From Fodinibius salicampi (GTDB lineage Bacteria > Bacteroidota > Rhodothermia > Balneolales > Balneolaceae), in assembly GCF_039545095.1 (NCBI RefSeq), contig NZ_BAABRS010000003.1, positions 372,001-436,000 on the forward strand: DNA of 64,000 bases, in the 5' to 3' direction. How positions within the stretch are numbered: the stretch's first letter is position 1; each line of letters starts with the position of its first letter. The notes under the pieces are model-generated. The model was not told where the DNA came from. It searched no databases and was given only the letters and a program-made list of their open reading frames with translations. The position numbers were made by a program, and so were the translations under genes. Shown piece after piece: positions 7,074 through 16,478 of this stretch.

Positions 7074-9251
7074 TCAATTCTTTATTAACATGCTCCCACT
7101 GCCTTTCACATCAGCTTTTTCAAATTCTAACTTGAATTGTGTTCCATTGACATTCGAAAAGTGAACCTCCCCCTCCAATTGCTGCTTTAATAGATTGATC
7201 AGCGTCATCCCGATCGTTGATGCTCCCTCTTCTATGATATTATCCGGAAATCCCACACCATTATCTGTAATTTCGACCACTACATTGCTATCCTCTTCAT
7301 ATAGCTGAATGGCAATCTCTCCTTTCTTTTGATGATTAAATGCATGCTTATAGGCGTTGGTAACCACTTCGTTTACCATCAGAGCACAGGGGATTGCTTG
7401 ATTAATATTCATTGGCACTTGCTCTACTTGCAGATCTACCGTAATCTGTTTTCCGGTATTAAATATTTCCTCTAGGTTATGGAGCAGCTGTTTTACATTT
7501 TCTCCAAAGTTCAAATGCGACAGGCTTTCCGAACTATACAGTAACTCGTGGATGGTAGCTATGGTTTGAATGCGTTGCTGGGCGGACCGAAGTGCTCCCT
7601 GCAGGTCGGTATCCTCCGTTTCCATTGCCTGCAGCTGCATCATGCTGGTAACAATGGCTAAGTTATTTTTCACCCGGTGGTGAATCTCAGCCAGAAGTGT
7701 CTCCTTTTCAGTAAGGGATTCTTTTAGCTGCTTCTGGTAGGCAATCTGTTCGCTAAAATCCATGGCTTCAATAAAGATGCCATAGACCTCTCCCTCTTCA
7801 TCAAATAAAGGTGCAAATAGAAGATTAAAGATATATTGTTGTTTAGCTCCCTTTTTTCCTTTGTCAATGTGTACGGGATCTCCAAAACCTAAATAGGGCT
7901 CCCCGGTTTGGTAAACTTTTTCCAACAGATCTATATAGCCCTGCTCCTTGACCTCTGGAATGACATCGATGACGGGCTTGCCAATGATGTCTTCCTGTCC
8001 CACCACCTGGCGGTAGGCCTTATTGGCTATCACATAGCGGAGCTTCGGGCCTTCCAACAAGCACTTGGGAGAGGGGGCTTCTTCGAACATCTCCTTTAGC
8101 TTGTCCCGATCCGCTTCGGCTTTCTTTCGCTGGACCTGTTCTTCTTGCAACAAGGAATGTAGCTGCTCTTCGAGGTCTTTTTTCTTCGTGATATCTAAGC
8201 CGGTGCCAATAATATATGTGTGACCACTTTGCTCCAGTCGCTCGGCGTTAAACCGGTAGATAGCGGTGGTTCCGCCTCCTGTCTTTAAGGTTAGCTCAAA
8301 CACCCGATATCCTTCTTCAAGAACGCCTCGAATTTCTTCCGGTACTTTTTCCTGGTCGGATTCATGCACAAACTCAGCGGCTGATCGCCCGATGATTTCG
8401 TCAGCAGGAAGATCAAATACTTCCAAGGCATGGTCATTAAATCGCACCACACGGCCCTGGTGATCCAAGACGTAAAACACGCCCGGCAAACTATTCAGGA
8501 CAGCCTCGGTAAATTCCTTCTCGTCCCGGAGGGCCTGTTGCTGCGCTTTTCGGTCGCTGATATCCCGGAAAATTAAACTGGTCCGTTTCTCGCCAGCATA
8601 ATTTTGAAACACCGAAGTGGTGATCTCCACCGGTATTTTGCGCCCGGATTTGTGGATAAAGTTCAGCTCACCAGCAAATTTTCCCGTTTGGGTACGCTGC
8701 TCTAACGCTTTCTCTAACTTTTCATCCCTGGCAACAATGCCCCCTCGACCCCTCTCGGTAATTTCCTGCTCGCTCATCCCCAAAATATCACAGGCCGCCT
8801 GATTCGCCTGGAGGATCTCCCCATTGGGATTGGTCAGCATGATGCCATCCAGGCTATGCTTGAAGAGCATTTCATTATTTAGCTGGGATTCCAGCTCACT
8901 GGTAAGGTTTTTATACATGGCCAGCTGGTAGTCCCGATCCTTATTATCGAGCGATACCGGATTCCGAACCACCCGAGCATAGACAAATTCACCACCCTTC
9001 TTTTGATGCTTCCAGACGCCTTCATCGCCTACGCTCTCGTTATCTACTTGCGCGAGGTATTCTTTTAACTTTGTCACTTCGTCTTCGGGACGCAGGTCAA
9101 ATAAAGTAAAGGAGAGCATCTCCTCCCGCGAATACCCATAGGTATCAGCCATCGCCTGATTGACCTCCTGTATTGAATAATCCTCCGGGTCATACACCCA
9201 CATCGGGATGGGGCTATCATGGAAAAACTGATCAAAATTTCTAATATTCAT
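7074..9251 (-). CDS. Cytoplasmic PAS-domain sensor histidine kinase, HisKA_2 type
   Basis: 725 residues without membrane segments. Four PAS-type domains follow one another at about 1-115, 125-240, 245-365 and 385-505 (for example NGEILQANQAACDILGMSE in PAS2). A HisKA_2 dimerisation domain then carries the phospho-accepting His524 in LLAEIHHRVKNNL, followed by a HATPase_c domain with N-box NEVVTNAYKHAF and G-box EITDNGVGFPDN. HisKA_2 kinases often work with stand-alone receivers or output proteins; none lies beside this gene. The signal is unknown; soluble PAS arrays usually read redox, light or small ligands. The catalytic end closely resembles the large kinase at 45.5-49.4 kb, so the two are paralogues in their output module. 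Confidence 0.88.
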   Translation of the reverse strand: MNIRNFDQFFHDSPIPMWVYDPEDYSIQEVNQAMADTYGYSREEMLSFTLFDLRPEDEVTKLKEYLAQVDNESVGDEGVWKHQKKGGEFVYARVVRNPVSLDNKDRDYQLAMYKNLTSELESQLNNEMLFKHSLDGIMLTNPNGEILQANQAACDILGMSEQEITERGRGGIVARDEKLEKALEQRTQTGKFAGELNFIHKSGRKIPVEITTSVFQNYAGEKRTSLIFRDISDRKAQQQALRDEKEFTEAVLNSLPGVFYVLDHQGRVVRFNDHALEVFDLPADEIIGRSAAEFVHESDQEKVPEEIRGVLEEGYRVFELTLKTGGGTTAIYRFNAERLEQSGHTYIIGTGLDITKKKDLEEQLHSLLQEEQVQRKKAEADRDKLKEMFEEAPSPKCLLEGPKLRYVIANKAYRQVVGQEDIIGKPVIDVIPEVKEQGYIDLLEKVYQTGEPYLGFGDPVHIDKGKKGAKQQYIFNLLFAPLFDEEGEVYGIFIEAMDFSEQIAYQKQLKESLTEKETLLAEIHHRVKNNLAIVTSMMQLQAMETEDTDLQGALRSAQQRIQTIATIHELLYSSESLSHLNFGENVKQLLHNLEEIFNTGKQITVDLQVEQVPMNINQAIPCALMVNEVVTNAYKHAFNHQKKGEIAIQLYEEDSNVVVEITDNGVGFPDNIIEEGASTIGMTLINLLKQQLEGEVHFSNVNGTQFKLEFEKADVKGSGSMLIKN

Positions 9252-9616
9252 AAACTGCCCTCGCCCCTAATCGTAGCGATTACCCAGATTGTCAATATTC
9301 TTTAAAAAGATAAGAAATCCAAGTCATGGATTTCCTATTGCTATATTAACAATCTAAGGGTCAACATATTTACTCAATGAGATGACTTTAGAGACATTCC
9401 ACACCCTCCAACCAGTTGTATTGCAACTACTTATAGGTATATAAAAAATGTTAGATACTGGCTTGGATTAACCTCGGATCAAAAGACTGAGGATTTCCAT
9501 GACCATTGTCGTGAAAAATGTACTCAAACAAACTATAAGTTGTTAATATACAATAACTTTGGGCTTAGTTATTCCAATTGGCCAACAAATACATTTCCCT
9601 TTTAGGAGCTCTCATA
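9252..9616. other. Intergenic region upstream of the sensor kinase
   Basis: 365 bp between the end of the RND pump gene and the start of the kinase gene, both on the minus strand. It should contain the kinase promoter. I saw no ORF, repeat or strong hairpin. Confidence 0.5.
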
Positions 9617-12600
9617 TTATCCCCTTTCAAACTGTGCCAGCAAAGCCGGAATCACAATCATGTTAAGTAGGGTAGAACTAATCAGACCGCCCAGAATAAC
9701 TTGTGCCATGGGCGATTGTATTTCATTGCCGGGTTCTCCGGCGGCCAGCGCCAGCGGAATGAGAGCCAAGCCTGCAGTGAGGGCCGTCATCAGGATCGGA
9801 TTGAGCCGTTCCATCGCACCCTGTCGGATTGCCTTCATAAAGGATTTACCTTTTTCCCAACGCAGATACTGGTAGTGTGAAACGATCAATATCCCGTTTC
9901 GAGTTGCAATACCGAACAGCGTAATAAATCCAACCAGGGACGCAATGGATACGATGCCGCTGGTAAACCATACTATAAAAATGCCGCCGATCAGGGCAAA
10001 CGGTAGGTTCACCATTACCAGCAGAGCCGTTTTCAGAGAGCTGAACTCCAGGTACAACAGCAGGTAAATGAGCAGGATGGCGACGATACTCAGCAACGAG
10101 ATAGTGCGGGTGGCCTCCGCCTGACTTTCAAACTGCCCGCCATATTCCACAAAATACCCTTGTGGAAAGTTGACGTTTTCCGAGACATTGGCACTGATCG
10201 CATTCACCGTACCGCGCAGATCGCGCCCGGCTACGTTGGCCGAAACCACAATCTTACGCTGCACGTTTTCACGACTAATGGTATTGGGGCCGCTGCGCGA
10301 CTTGATACTGGCCAGCTCCGAAAGGGGAACTATTATTCCGTCTTCGAGGGTCAGTTCAGCATTGCGCACGGCCTTAATGCTGCCGCGATGCTCCTCGTCA
10401 TAACGGACCATCAAATCAAACAACTGGTCCCCTTCGATAATCTGTGAGACTGTCTCACCGGCAAAGGCTACATCTATCTTTTCCGACAGGTCGCCTATAT
10501 TCATTCCATAGCGTGCCAATGCCCGACGGTCGGGCCGAATCTGGATCTGCGGGACGTTCTGCTGCTGTTCAACCGAGAGGTCCACAACACCTTCAATCCC
10601 CTCCATCTGACCACGAACTTCCTCAGCTAAGGTTCGCAAGCGGTACAAGTCCGGGCCAAAGATCTTGACTGCAATATTGGCACGCGTTCCCGAGAGCATG
10701 TGGTCGATACGGTGGCCAAGCGGTTGCCCAATCGTGATGTTTGTTCCAGAGACTACGTTTAATTCAGACCGGAGTTCTTCAAGGACCTGCTCCTTGGTCG
10801 TGCCTTCCGGGATCTCCAAATCGACATTAATCTCTGAGGCGTTAACCCCCTGGGCGTGCTCGGACATTTCGGCGCGACCTGTCCTGCGTGCGGTACTGGT
10901 AACCGCAGGGTGGTCTAACAATATATTCTCTATCCGTTGGCCTATTTCATTGGATTCATCCAACCCGGTACCCGGTATGGTAACCGCGCTAATTACCAGC
11001 GTCCCCTCGTTGAACTCAGGAAGGAAGGAGCTGCCTAGGTACGGTACCATAATCATTGTCCCCAAAAACAGTACCAGCGTGCCGGTAAGCACACTTTTTT
11101 TATAACGGAGTACTGTATCCAACACGCGGTCGTAACCCGATTTAAGCTTTTTGGTGAACCAGCTTTCTTCCAGCTTGCCTTTTGCCGCTTGGCCTGGCAA
11201 CAAATAGTAACAGAGCACCGGCGTTACCGTCATGGCGATAACCAGGGAAGCCCCGATGGATACGATATAGGACAGCCCCAGCGGTTTCAGCATGCGTCCC
11301 TGAAGCCCACTCAAAAAGAAGAGCGGGATAAAGACGATCATGATAATCAGCGTGGCATTAATAATCGATGTCCGAATTTCTTTGGATCCTTCAAACACCA
11401 CCTGCATAGCTGATTTTTGCTCCGACTCCGGGAGCTTGGCATTCTCCCGAAGCCGCCTGAACACGTTCTCCACATCGATAATTGCATCATCTACAATCAC
11501 CCCGATAGCAATAGCCATTCCCCCTAGGGTCATGGTGTTGATGGTGATATCGAAAAATTCAAGAACAAATACCGATGTAATGAGCGCCAGCGGGATGGCC
11601 GTGAGGGAAATCATCGTCGTACGAATATTGGCCAGGAAAAGAAGCAGAATTATTACCACTAATATAGCTCCATCCCGCAGCGCTTCAATTACGTTTTCAA
11701 TGGCAAGATCGATAAAGTCTGCCTGCCGAAAAATATGACTATTGATCGTAAACCCTTCGGGCAGGTTTTGCTCAATCTGTGCCAGTGTTTCATCTACCCG
11801 TTCGGTTAGCTCCAGGGTATTTATATCTGGCTGTTTTTTAATGGATATAATCACGGCCTGATCGCCATTGACAGAGGCGTCACCTATCTTCTGGGCGGCA
11901 GCTATTTCTACATTAGCTACATCGCCAATAGTTATTGGCTGGTTATTGCGTTCGGCCACCACCGATTGCCTGATATCTTCTAACGAGTGAACTCGACCAA
12001 TACCACGAATGGTATATTGCTGGCTGTATTCCTGGAAATATCCGCCCGAAAAGTTCTCATTGGAGGATTCGGTGGCCTCTAGCACTTGGTCTAAAGTTAC
12101 ATTATATGCTTTCAGCTTGTCGGGATTTACACGGACCTGGTACTGTTTTAACCCCCCGCCAATAGGAACCACCTGGGCCACACCGGGAATAGCCAGCAGG
12201 CGTCGCCGGATCTCCCAGTCGGCTGCAGTTCGAATTTCCAGCTCTGAATGCCGGTCGCTTTCTACACTCACCAGCATAATTTCACCCATAATAGAAGTGA
12301 TGGGGGCCATCACCGGCGGAGGCACTTCTTCCGGCAGGCGATTACTCACCAGTGATAGTTTTTCATTGACGATTTGGCGGGCTTGGTATATATCAGTACC
12401 CCATTCGAATTCCACCCAAACGATGGAAAAGCCCTTTGACGTAGCTGAGCGCACTCGCCGCACGCCGCTAGCACCATTGGTAGCCGTTTCGATCGGCAGG
12501 GTGACCAGCTGCTCCACTTCCTCCGGGGCCATACCATGCGCTTCGGTCATCACGGTCACGGTCGGAGCCGTGAGATCGGGAAACACATCCACGGGCATAT

Positions 12601-12697
12601 TGACGACCACATACGCTCCGGCGATGAATAAAACTATGGAGGTAACCACGACAACGAGTCGCTGCCTCAGCGATCCTTTAATTATTGCATCTAACAT
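9617..12697 (-). CDS. CzcA/CusA-family heavy-metal efflux RND pump
   Basis: 1026 residues, the usual size of HME-RND inner-membrane pumps. The N-terminal TM1 with the following MPVDVFPDLTAPTVTV, and TM4 with AIGVIVDDAIIDVENVF, are family hallmarks; the acidic residues in TM4 form the proton relay. The large periplasmic loops and a second half with TM7-12 are present (LLYLEFSSLKTALLVMVNLP, then GFITLFGIATRNGILIVSHY). It should export a divalent or monovalent metal cation from periplasm or cytoplasm through the TolC-like channel using the proton gradient. The TM4 motif differs from the CzcA (DFGIIVDGA) and CusA signatures I know, so the metal is not predicted; the His-rich partners favour Zn, Co, Ni or Cd over Cu. 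It is the last gene of the efflux operon. Confidence 0.92.
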   Translation of the reverse strand: MLDAIIKGSLRQRLVVVVTSIVLFIAGAYVVVNMPVDVFPDLTAPTVTVMTEAHGMAPEEVEQLVTLPIETATNGASGVRRVRSATSKGFSIVWVEFEWGTDIYQARQIVNEKLSLVSNRLPEEVPPPVMAPITSIMGEIMLVSVESDRHSELEIRTAADWEIRRRLLAIPGVAQVVPIGGGLKQYQVRVNPDKLKAYNVTLDQVLEATESSNENFSGGYFQEYSQQYTIRGIGRVHSLEDIRQSVVAERNNQPITIGDVANVEIAAAQKIGDASVNGDQAVIISIKKQPDINTLELTERVDETLAQIEQNLPEGFTINSHIFRQADFIDLAIENVIEALRDGAILVVIILLLFLANIRTTMISLTAIPLALITSVFVLEFFDITINTMTLGGMAIAIGVIVDDAIIDVENVFRRLRENAKLPESEQKSAMQVVFEGSKEIRTSIINATLIIMIVFIPLFFLSGLQGRMLKPLGLSYIVSIGASLVIAMTVTPVLCYYLLPGQAAKGKLEESWFTKKLKSGYDRVLDTVLRYKKSVLTGTLVLFLGTMIMVPYLGSSFLPEFNEGTLVISAVTIPGTGLDESNEIGQRIENILLDHPAVTSTARRTGRAEMSEHAQGVNASEINVDLEIPEGTTKEQVLEELRSELNVVSGTNITIGQPLGHRIDHMLSGTRANIAVKIFGPDLYRLRTLAEEVRGQMEGIEGVVDLSVEQQQNVPQIQIRPDRRALARYGMNIGDLSEKIDVAFAGETVSQIIEGDQLFDLMVRYDEEHRGSIKAVRNAELTLEDGIIVPLSELASIKSRSGPNTISRENVQRKIVVSANVAGRDLRGTVNAISANVSENVNFPQGYFVEYGGQFESQAEATRTISLLSIVAILLIYLLLYLEFSSLKTALLVMVNLPFALIGGIFIVWFTSGIVSIASLVGFITLFGIATRNGILIVSHYQYLRWEKGKSFMKAIRQGAMERLNPILMTALTAGLALIPLALAAGEPGNEIQSPMAQVILGGLISSTLLNMIVIPALLAQFERG

Positions 12698-12735
12698 ATC
12701 AGTACGATTTAACGAATTTGAATTTCAGAGCGTAT

Positions 12736-14391
12736 TTAGTGCGTATGCCCGTGGGAAGGTGCCTCAGACGAAAGTGAAGCCAGCTTCACCTGGTAAGCAT
12801 TCTCGGTCACCACATGCTCTCCACCATCCAGCCCAGAGGTTATTTCCACCCATCCCCGGTGCTCAATACCGGTCGTAACTCGCTGCTTTCTAAAGGATTC
12901 ACCGGAGACATGTACATAAACGTTATAGTTGCCTTCCTCCTCAATTAACGCCGACTGAGGAATCGCCAAGACATTCTCTTTGGTATCGGTATTGATATGC
13001 ACTGTGGAAAACATGCCCAGGGGAAGCCCGTTTTGGGTGTTATCAAGCTCGTAAATCAGGGAAAGCGTTCGGTTCTGCGGATCAACACTGTTGGCACGAC
13101 TGATTAATCGACCTCCCAGTTCACTGACTTCATACAAGCGGTCATCCCCCTGCACCCGAAAGGCCGCCTGGCCGGCATTGGCAATACGACTTTGCTGGGC
13201 AGCGGGAACATGGGCTTTGAGCCACACCTTGGAAGCATCCGCTATGCGGTACAATGGCTGTCCGGCCTCGACCTGCATGCCTGGCGTAACGTACGACTCA
13301 ACGAGGGTGCCTGTAATCGGAGCTTTCAATTCAAAGCGATATGATTGTGGTGATTCTCCATAGCTATCAACATTCGTTGTATCTATCTGGATCACTTCGC
13401 TGATGGTTTGGTAGCGCGTTAATGCCTGCCGGTACTCAATACGGGCTTTTTGAAGTTCGGTCTGCGGGATGGCCTCTTTTGTGTACAACCGCTTGGATCG
13501 CTCCAGGTTGGCCTCGGCCAGTTCCAGCTCCGATTGGGCATTAATAAACTGCTGGGCGTAATTGTCGCCGCCTCCTGACTGAATCGCGGGATTCAGTACC
13601 ACCATCGATGTTCCTTTTTGCAACTGCTGACCTACCACCGGTAAGTTCCCATTTTGGCTGGACAGGATAATACCAGAAAAGGGAGCTGAGACGACCGCCT
13701 GGCTGTTTTGGGCCGCCATAATTTCCCCGGTAGCGTCAACTGTTTGCGTAAGCGTTCGCTGTTGCACCTCTTGGGTAGCAAAAGGGATATCCCATTGCTG
13801 TTCTTTTAAAAAGGTAATCAAGTTGGGATCTTCCTCGGTATGAGTTTGCGGGATGTCACCGGCTGAGTTATAGACCGGAATGCCATTCACCTGCAGCGTA
13901 TCATTCACCATTCCCAGAATGATGATCATAAGGTCGTACCGTCCTGCTCGATCAAAAATCACATCAGGACCATAAATACCGGGAACTTGGACTTCTGTTT
14001 CGGTGAGGGAACCTTCGTTGCCTCGTTCTGAGCTAAACACGAATTTCACTTCTGATTCAGAAATGGGTTTGAAATCCGACAGTCGGGTCAGATGAACGGC
14101 GAAGGTAGCTTCCTGTCCTACAATTAATTCAGGGTATTCCATGAACAGCTCTGTCTTATCTGTCCATTGCGTAATGACACCGGCCCCCTCCAGTTGAGGT
14201 TCTCCTTCCTCTTGACCGTGATCTGATTCTCCATCATGGGAATGGCCCTGATCTCCCTGGGCTTGCTGTGCGGGCTGCTCATGAGTATGATCTCCTTCTT
14301 CACCATGCACATGACCTTCGTCACTGGCACCTCCGCACCCCGTCATCGCCAGAGCAATACTAAGTATGATTAACGTTATAAGTTGTTTCAT
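12736..14391 (-). CDS. RND periplasmic adaptor lipoprotein (CzcB/CusB type) with His-rich N-terminus
   Basis: 551 residues. The lipobox LAMTGC puts the lipidated residue at Cys19. It is followed by a His/Glu-rich stretch (GHVHGEEGDHTHEQPAQQ, then GHSHDGESDHG), then an Ig-like domain at roughly 70-190 that resembles YtkA/FixH-type modules, then the membrane-fusion core (~210-540). The core has the split barrel-sandwich hybrid (GEIMAAQNSQAVVSAPFSGI and FELKAPITGTLVESYVTPGM), a helical hairpin and a beta-barrel. It links the RND pump to the outer-membrane channel and, in CusB-like proteins, passes metal to the pump. The His-rich segment is a likely metal-collecting region. It sits 38 bp upstream of the pump gene in the same operon. 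Confidence 0.9.
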   Translation of the reverse strand: MKQLITLIILSIALAMTGCGGASDEGHVHGEEGDHTHEQPAQQAQGDQGHSHDGESDHGQEEGEPQLEGAGVITQWTDKTELFMEYPELIVGQEATFAVHLTRLSDFKPISESEVKFVFSSERGNEGSLTETEVQVPGIYGPDVIFDRAGRYDLMIIILGMVNDTLQVNGIPVYNSAGDIPQTHTEEDPNLITFLKEQQWDIPFATQEVQQRTLTQTVDATGEIMAAQNSQAVVSAPFSGIILSSQNGNLPVVGQQLQKGTSMVVLNPAIQSGGGDNYAQQFINAQSELELAEANLERSKRLYTKEAIPQTELQKARIEYRQALTRYQTISEVIQIDTTNVDSYGESPQSYRFELKAPITGTLVESYVTPGMQVEAGQPLYRIADASKVWLKAHVPAAQQSRIANAGQAAFRVQGDDRLYEVSELGGRLISRANSVDPQNRTLSLIYELDNTQNGLPLGMFSTVHINTDTKENVLAIPQSALIEEEGNYNVYVHVSGESFRKQRVTTGIEHRGWVEITSGLDGGEHVVTENAYQVKLASLSSEAPSHGHTH

Positions 14392-14435
14392 TGCATCAAA
14401 ATTTGTTCGTGATAAGTTTATTAGATGGGTAGGAA

Positions 14436-14732
14436 TTAATGACTGTGTTCCTCATCTCCATGTGAATGAGTATCCTCTTCGTGGGTATGATCCCCATCTT
14501 CTCCATGACTGTGGTCGCCTTCTTTATCATGGGTATGAGTGGAATCATGGTCTGCGGAATGGTCACCCCCAATACGGACGGCGTCACTGTCATCTGTGGT
14601 TGATTGTTGAGCAGGGGCTTCATGAGTATGATCCCCATCTTCACCGTGGCTGTGCCCGGAATCATCCGAGCCACTGCATCCTGTTATCGTTAATCCTGCT
14701 GCGATTGATAGAATAAGAAGTAAGCGTTTCAT
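14436..14732 (-). CDS. Small His-rich metal-binding lipoprotein
   Basis: 98 residues from the ATG at 14732, which is 4 bp after the stop of the TolC-like gene. An upstream extension in the same frame exists, but only this Met gives a proper signal, MKRLLLILSIAAGLTITGC, with lipidated Cys19. The mature protein is almost wholly His/Asp/Glu/Gly, with the unit HSHGEDGDHTHE occurring twice and a closing DTHSHGDEEHSH. Such sequences bind Zn, Ni, Co or Cu. Its N-terminal region matches the adaptor encoded just downstream nearly residue for residue (GHSHGEDGDHTHEAPAQQ against GHVHGEEGDHTHEQPAQQ), suggesting it arose by duplication of that end. It is probably a periplasmic metal buffer or feeder for the efflux complex. 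Confidence 0.78.
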   Translation of the reverse strand: MKRLLLILSIAAGLTITGCSGSDDSGHSHGEDGDHTHEAPAQQSTTDDSDAVRIGGDHSADHDSTHTHDKEGDHSHGEDGDHTHEEDTHSHGDEEHSH

Positions 14733-14736
14733 GGTA

Positions 14737-15975
14737 TTAGTTGTTTTGAGAATTAGAAATTCGTCCTGCGGATTGTACATCCAGTTTAAAAAGTGCCTGG
14801 TTGTATTCGGCTATCGTTTCATAGATCATGATCTGTCCATCAACGTAGGCTTCGGTGGCATCAAGCAGCTCAACCAGGGAATACCGTCCCTGCTGATAGG
14901 CTGCGCGGGCTGCTTCCAGCATTGATACGTCTATCCCGTCCTGCTGCATTGACTTCCACTGTTCAAACACAAGTCCAACTCGCTGATAGGCCGTTTCCAC
15001 CTGGTTGTGGACCGACTGCTGCTTTAAGGTTAGTTCGGTTTGCCGCGAACGGGTTTGGGCCCGGGTAATCGTCACATTTCCCCGATTCTGGTTAAAGATG
15101 GGAAGCTTGATGGATCCCCCGATGACAAACCCCTCAGCGCCACCTGACTGCTCTTTGTATCCAACATTGAGGTTCAGGTCGGGCAGGCGATTTCGTTTTT
15201 CAACCTTGTATTGCAGCTCGGAGGCATCAACTATTTCCTCTAATGCAATCAGATCAGCCCGATTGGCAAGGGCATATTGTATCAGCGTCTGCTCCTGTAC
15301 ATTGATGGGCTCGACCGTCAGGCTATCTGAAGGTTGGATTTCGGTATCCAGCTCCTGTCCCGAAAACAAATAGCTGGCCAGCCGGTCACCAGTTTCTTTG
15401 AGATTCAGCTGAATCTGGTCGCTTAGTTTTTTGTATCGGCTGAGTTCCACGTTGAAGCGTTGCACCTGCAGGCCGGAAAATGAGCCCTCGGCTTGGCGGG
15501 CCTTGGCAGATTCCCGGGCTTTCTGGATAACCTGGAGCGCATCATTATACACATCCAGCTTTTCTGAAAGTTGCCAGTACTCAGCATACAAGGATTTCAC
15601 CTGTCGGATCAACTGAAGCCGGTCATATTCAAATTGTAGTTCGGCTGCCTTTTGGGATTTGGAAGCACTTTTACTGCGCAGAAAGGGTTGCCCCAATAGC
15701 TCAATAGGTTGAGAAACCATATAGGTCGTTTCATGGTAATCGACCGTTCCGGCATTTAGTTGCTCCCGGTTGATACTGATTTCAGGATTGGGATATGCCT
15801 TATATTCTATGGCTTCCCCTTGTTTGCGGAGCTGATCATAGCGAGCCAGCTCTTGCTGCAGGCTATTTTCTTTGAACAGCTCTACGGCTTCTTCTAGGGT
15901 TATGGATGTTGATTGGGCATGGACAAATACTGGAAATAAAACCAGCAATAGCATCCACCGAATTAACCTGTTCAT
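14737..15975 (-). CDS. TolC-family outer-membrane efflux channel (CzcC/CusC type)
   Basis: 412 residues with a signal peptide (LLLVLFPVFVHAQ) and the two-fold repeated helical architecture of outer-membrane efflux proteins: ITLEEAVELFKENSLQQELA opens the first repeat, ALANRADLIALEEIVDASE the second, and a closing segment YSLVELLDATEAYVDGQI carries the typical LLDA-like motif. The protein should form the outer-membrane exit duct of the tripartite RND complex with the adaptor and pump downstream. It follows the small His-containing exported protein by 62 bp and precedes the His-rich lipoprotein by 4 bp. Confidence 0.9.
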   Translation of the reverse strand: MNRLIRWMLLLVLFPVFVHAQSTSITLEEAVELFKENSLQQELARYDQLRKQGEAIEYKAYPNPEISINREQLNAGTVDYHETTYMVSQPIELLGQPFLRSKSASKSQKAAELQFEYDRLQLIRQVKSLYAEYWQLSEKLDVYNDALQVIQKARESAKARQAEGSFSGLQVQRFNVELSRYKKLSDQIQLNLKETGDRLASYLFSGQELDTEIQPSDSLTVEPINVQEQTLIQYALANRADLIALEEIVDASELQYKVEKRNRLPDLNLNVGYKEQSGGAEGFVIGGSIKLPIFNQNRGNVTITRAQTRSRQTELTLKQQSVHNQVETAYQRVGLVFEQWKSMQQDGIDVSMLEAARAAYQQGRYSLVELLDATEAYVDGQIMIYETIAEYNQALFKLDVQSAGRISNSQNN

Positions 15976-16037
15976 GGTGGTTGAATTGTTATTTGAATGA
16001 TACAGTTAGGAAATGGAAGTCCCTTAATAAGGGAAAA

Positions 16038-16478
16038 TTAGGCCATAGGAGGGCCGCGGAGGGAAAAAGAGGAGAGGTGATATTGACTGGCTACCGGTCT
16101 TGGTGGCGGCAGGTCGAAAAGCGTGGGAGTATCATCAAGCTCTATATGATGTATTGCACCAACTACAGCATCCAGTGAAAACACGAAAAAACTTTCTATA
16201 TCAGGCTTTACCTGGGTAGGGCTCGTTAGCGTGCCAATGATATCAGAGGTAGTACTAACCTGGTGCTTATGATCGTCTTGATCAGCATTCTGCTGAAATG
16301 GTTCATCTTCATGACTTTCATGGGCGTGTACATGGGCATGAAGATCAAAATGATTCCCGATATGAATATCGAAATCATGGAAGTGAGTTCCCTGCCCGAA
16401 TAGTACGCAAAAAAAACACGCTGCCACTATCAGTGAGGCGCCAATCGATTGGACGATATGTATTTTTCTTTTAAACAC
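16038..16478 (-). CDS. Small exported His-containing protein, first gene of the efflux operon
   Basis: 146 residues from a GTG start; no in-frame ATG exists before the upstream stop. The N-terminus is hydrophobic (IVQSIGASLIVAACFFCVLF), so the protein is exported or anchored. A His-rich stretch follows (HFHDFDIHIGNHFDLHAHVH, then HESHEDEPF and DDHKHQ). The C-terminus ends with PPPRPVASQYHLSSFSLRGPP, a Pro/Arg-rich ending reminiscent of DUF2946-like proteins found beside copper and cobalt-zinc-cadmium efflux genes; this resemblance is from memory. Its position as first gene of the operon fits a metal-sensing or metal-binding accessory role. Confidence 0.68.
   Translation of the reverse strand: MFKRKIHIVQSIGASLIVAACFFCVLFGQGTHFHDFDIHIGNHFDLHAHVHAHESHEDEPFQQNADQDDHKHQVSTTSDIIGTLTSPTQVKPDIESFFVFSLDAVVGAIHHIELDDTPTLFDLPPPRPVASQYHLSSFSLRGPPMA

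Noticed and set aside
10665-11105. 146-residue plus-strand reading frame inside the RND pump gene
   Set aside because: Antisense shadow of a conserved family gene; composition is Ser/Arg-rich with no motif.
12009-12878. 289-residue plus-strand reading frame antisense to the RND pump and adaptor
   Set aside because: It lies opposite two strongly supported genes, spans their junction, is Ser/Arg/Thr-rich as expected of a shadow frame, and shows no domain.
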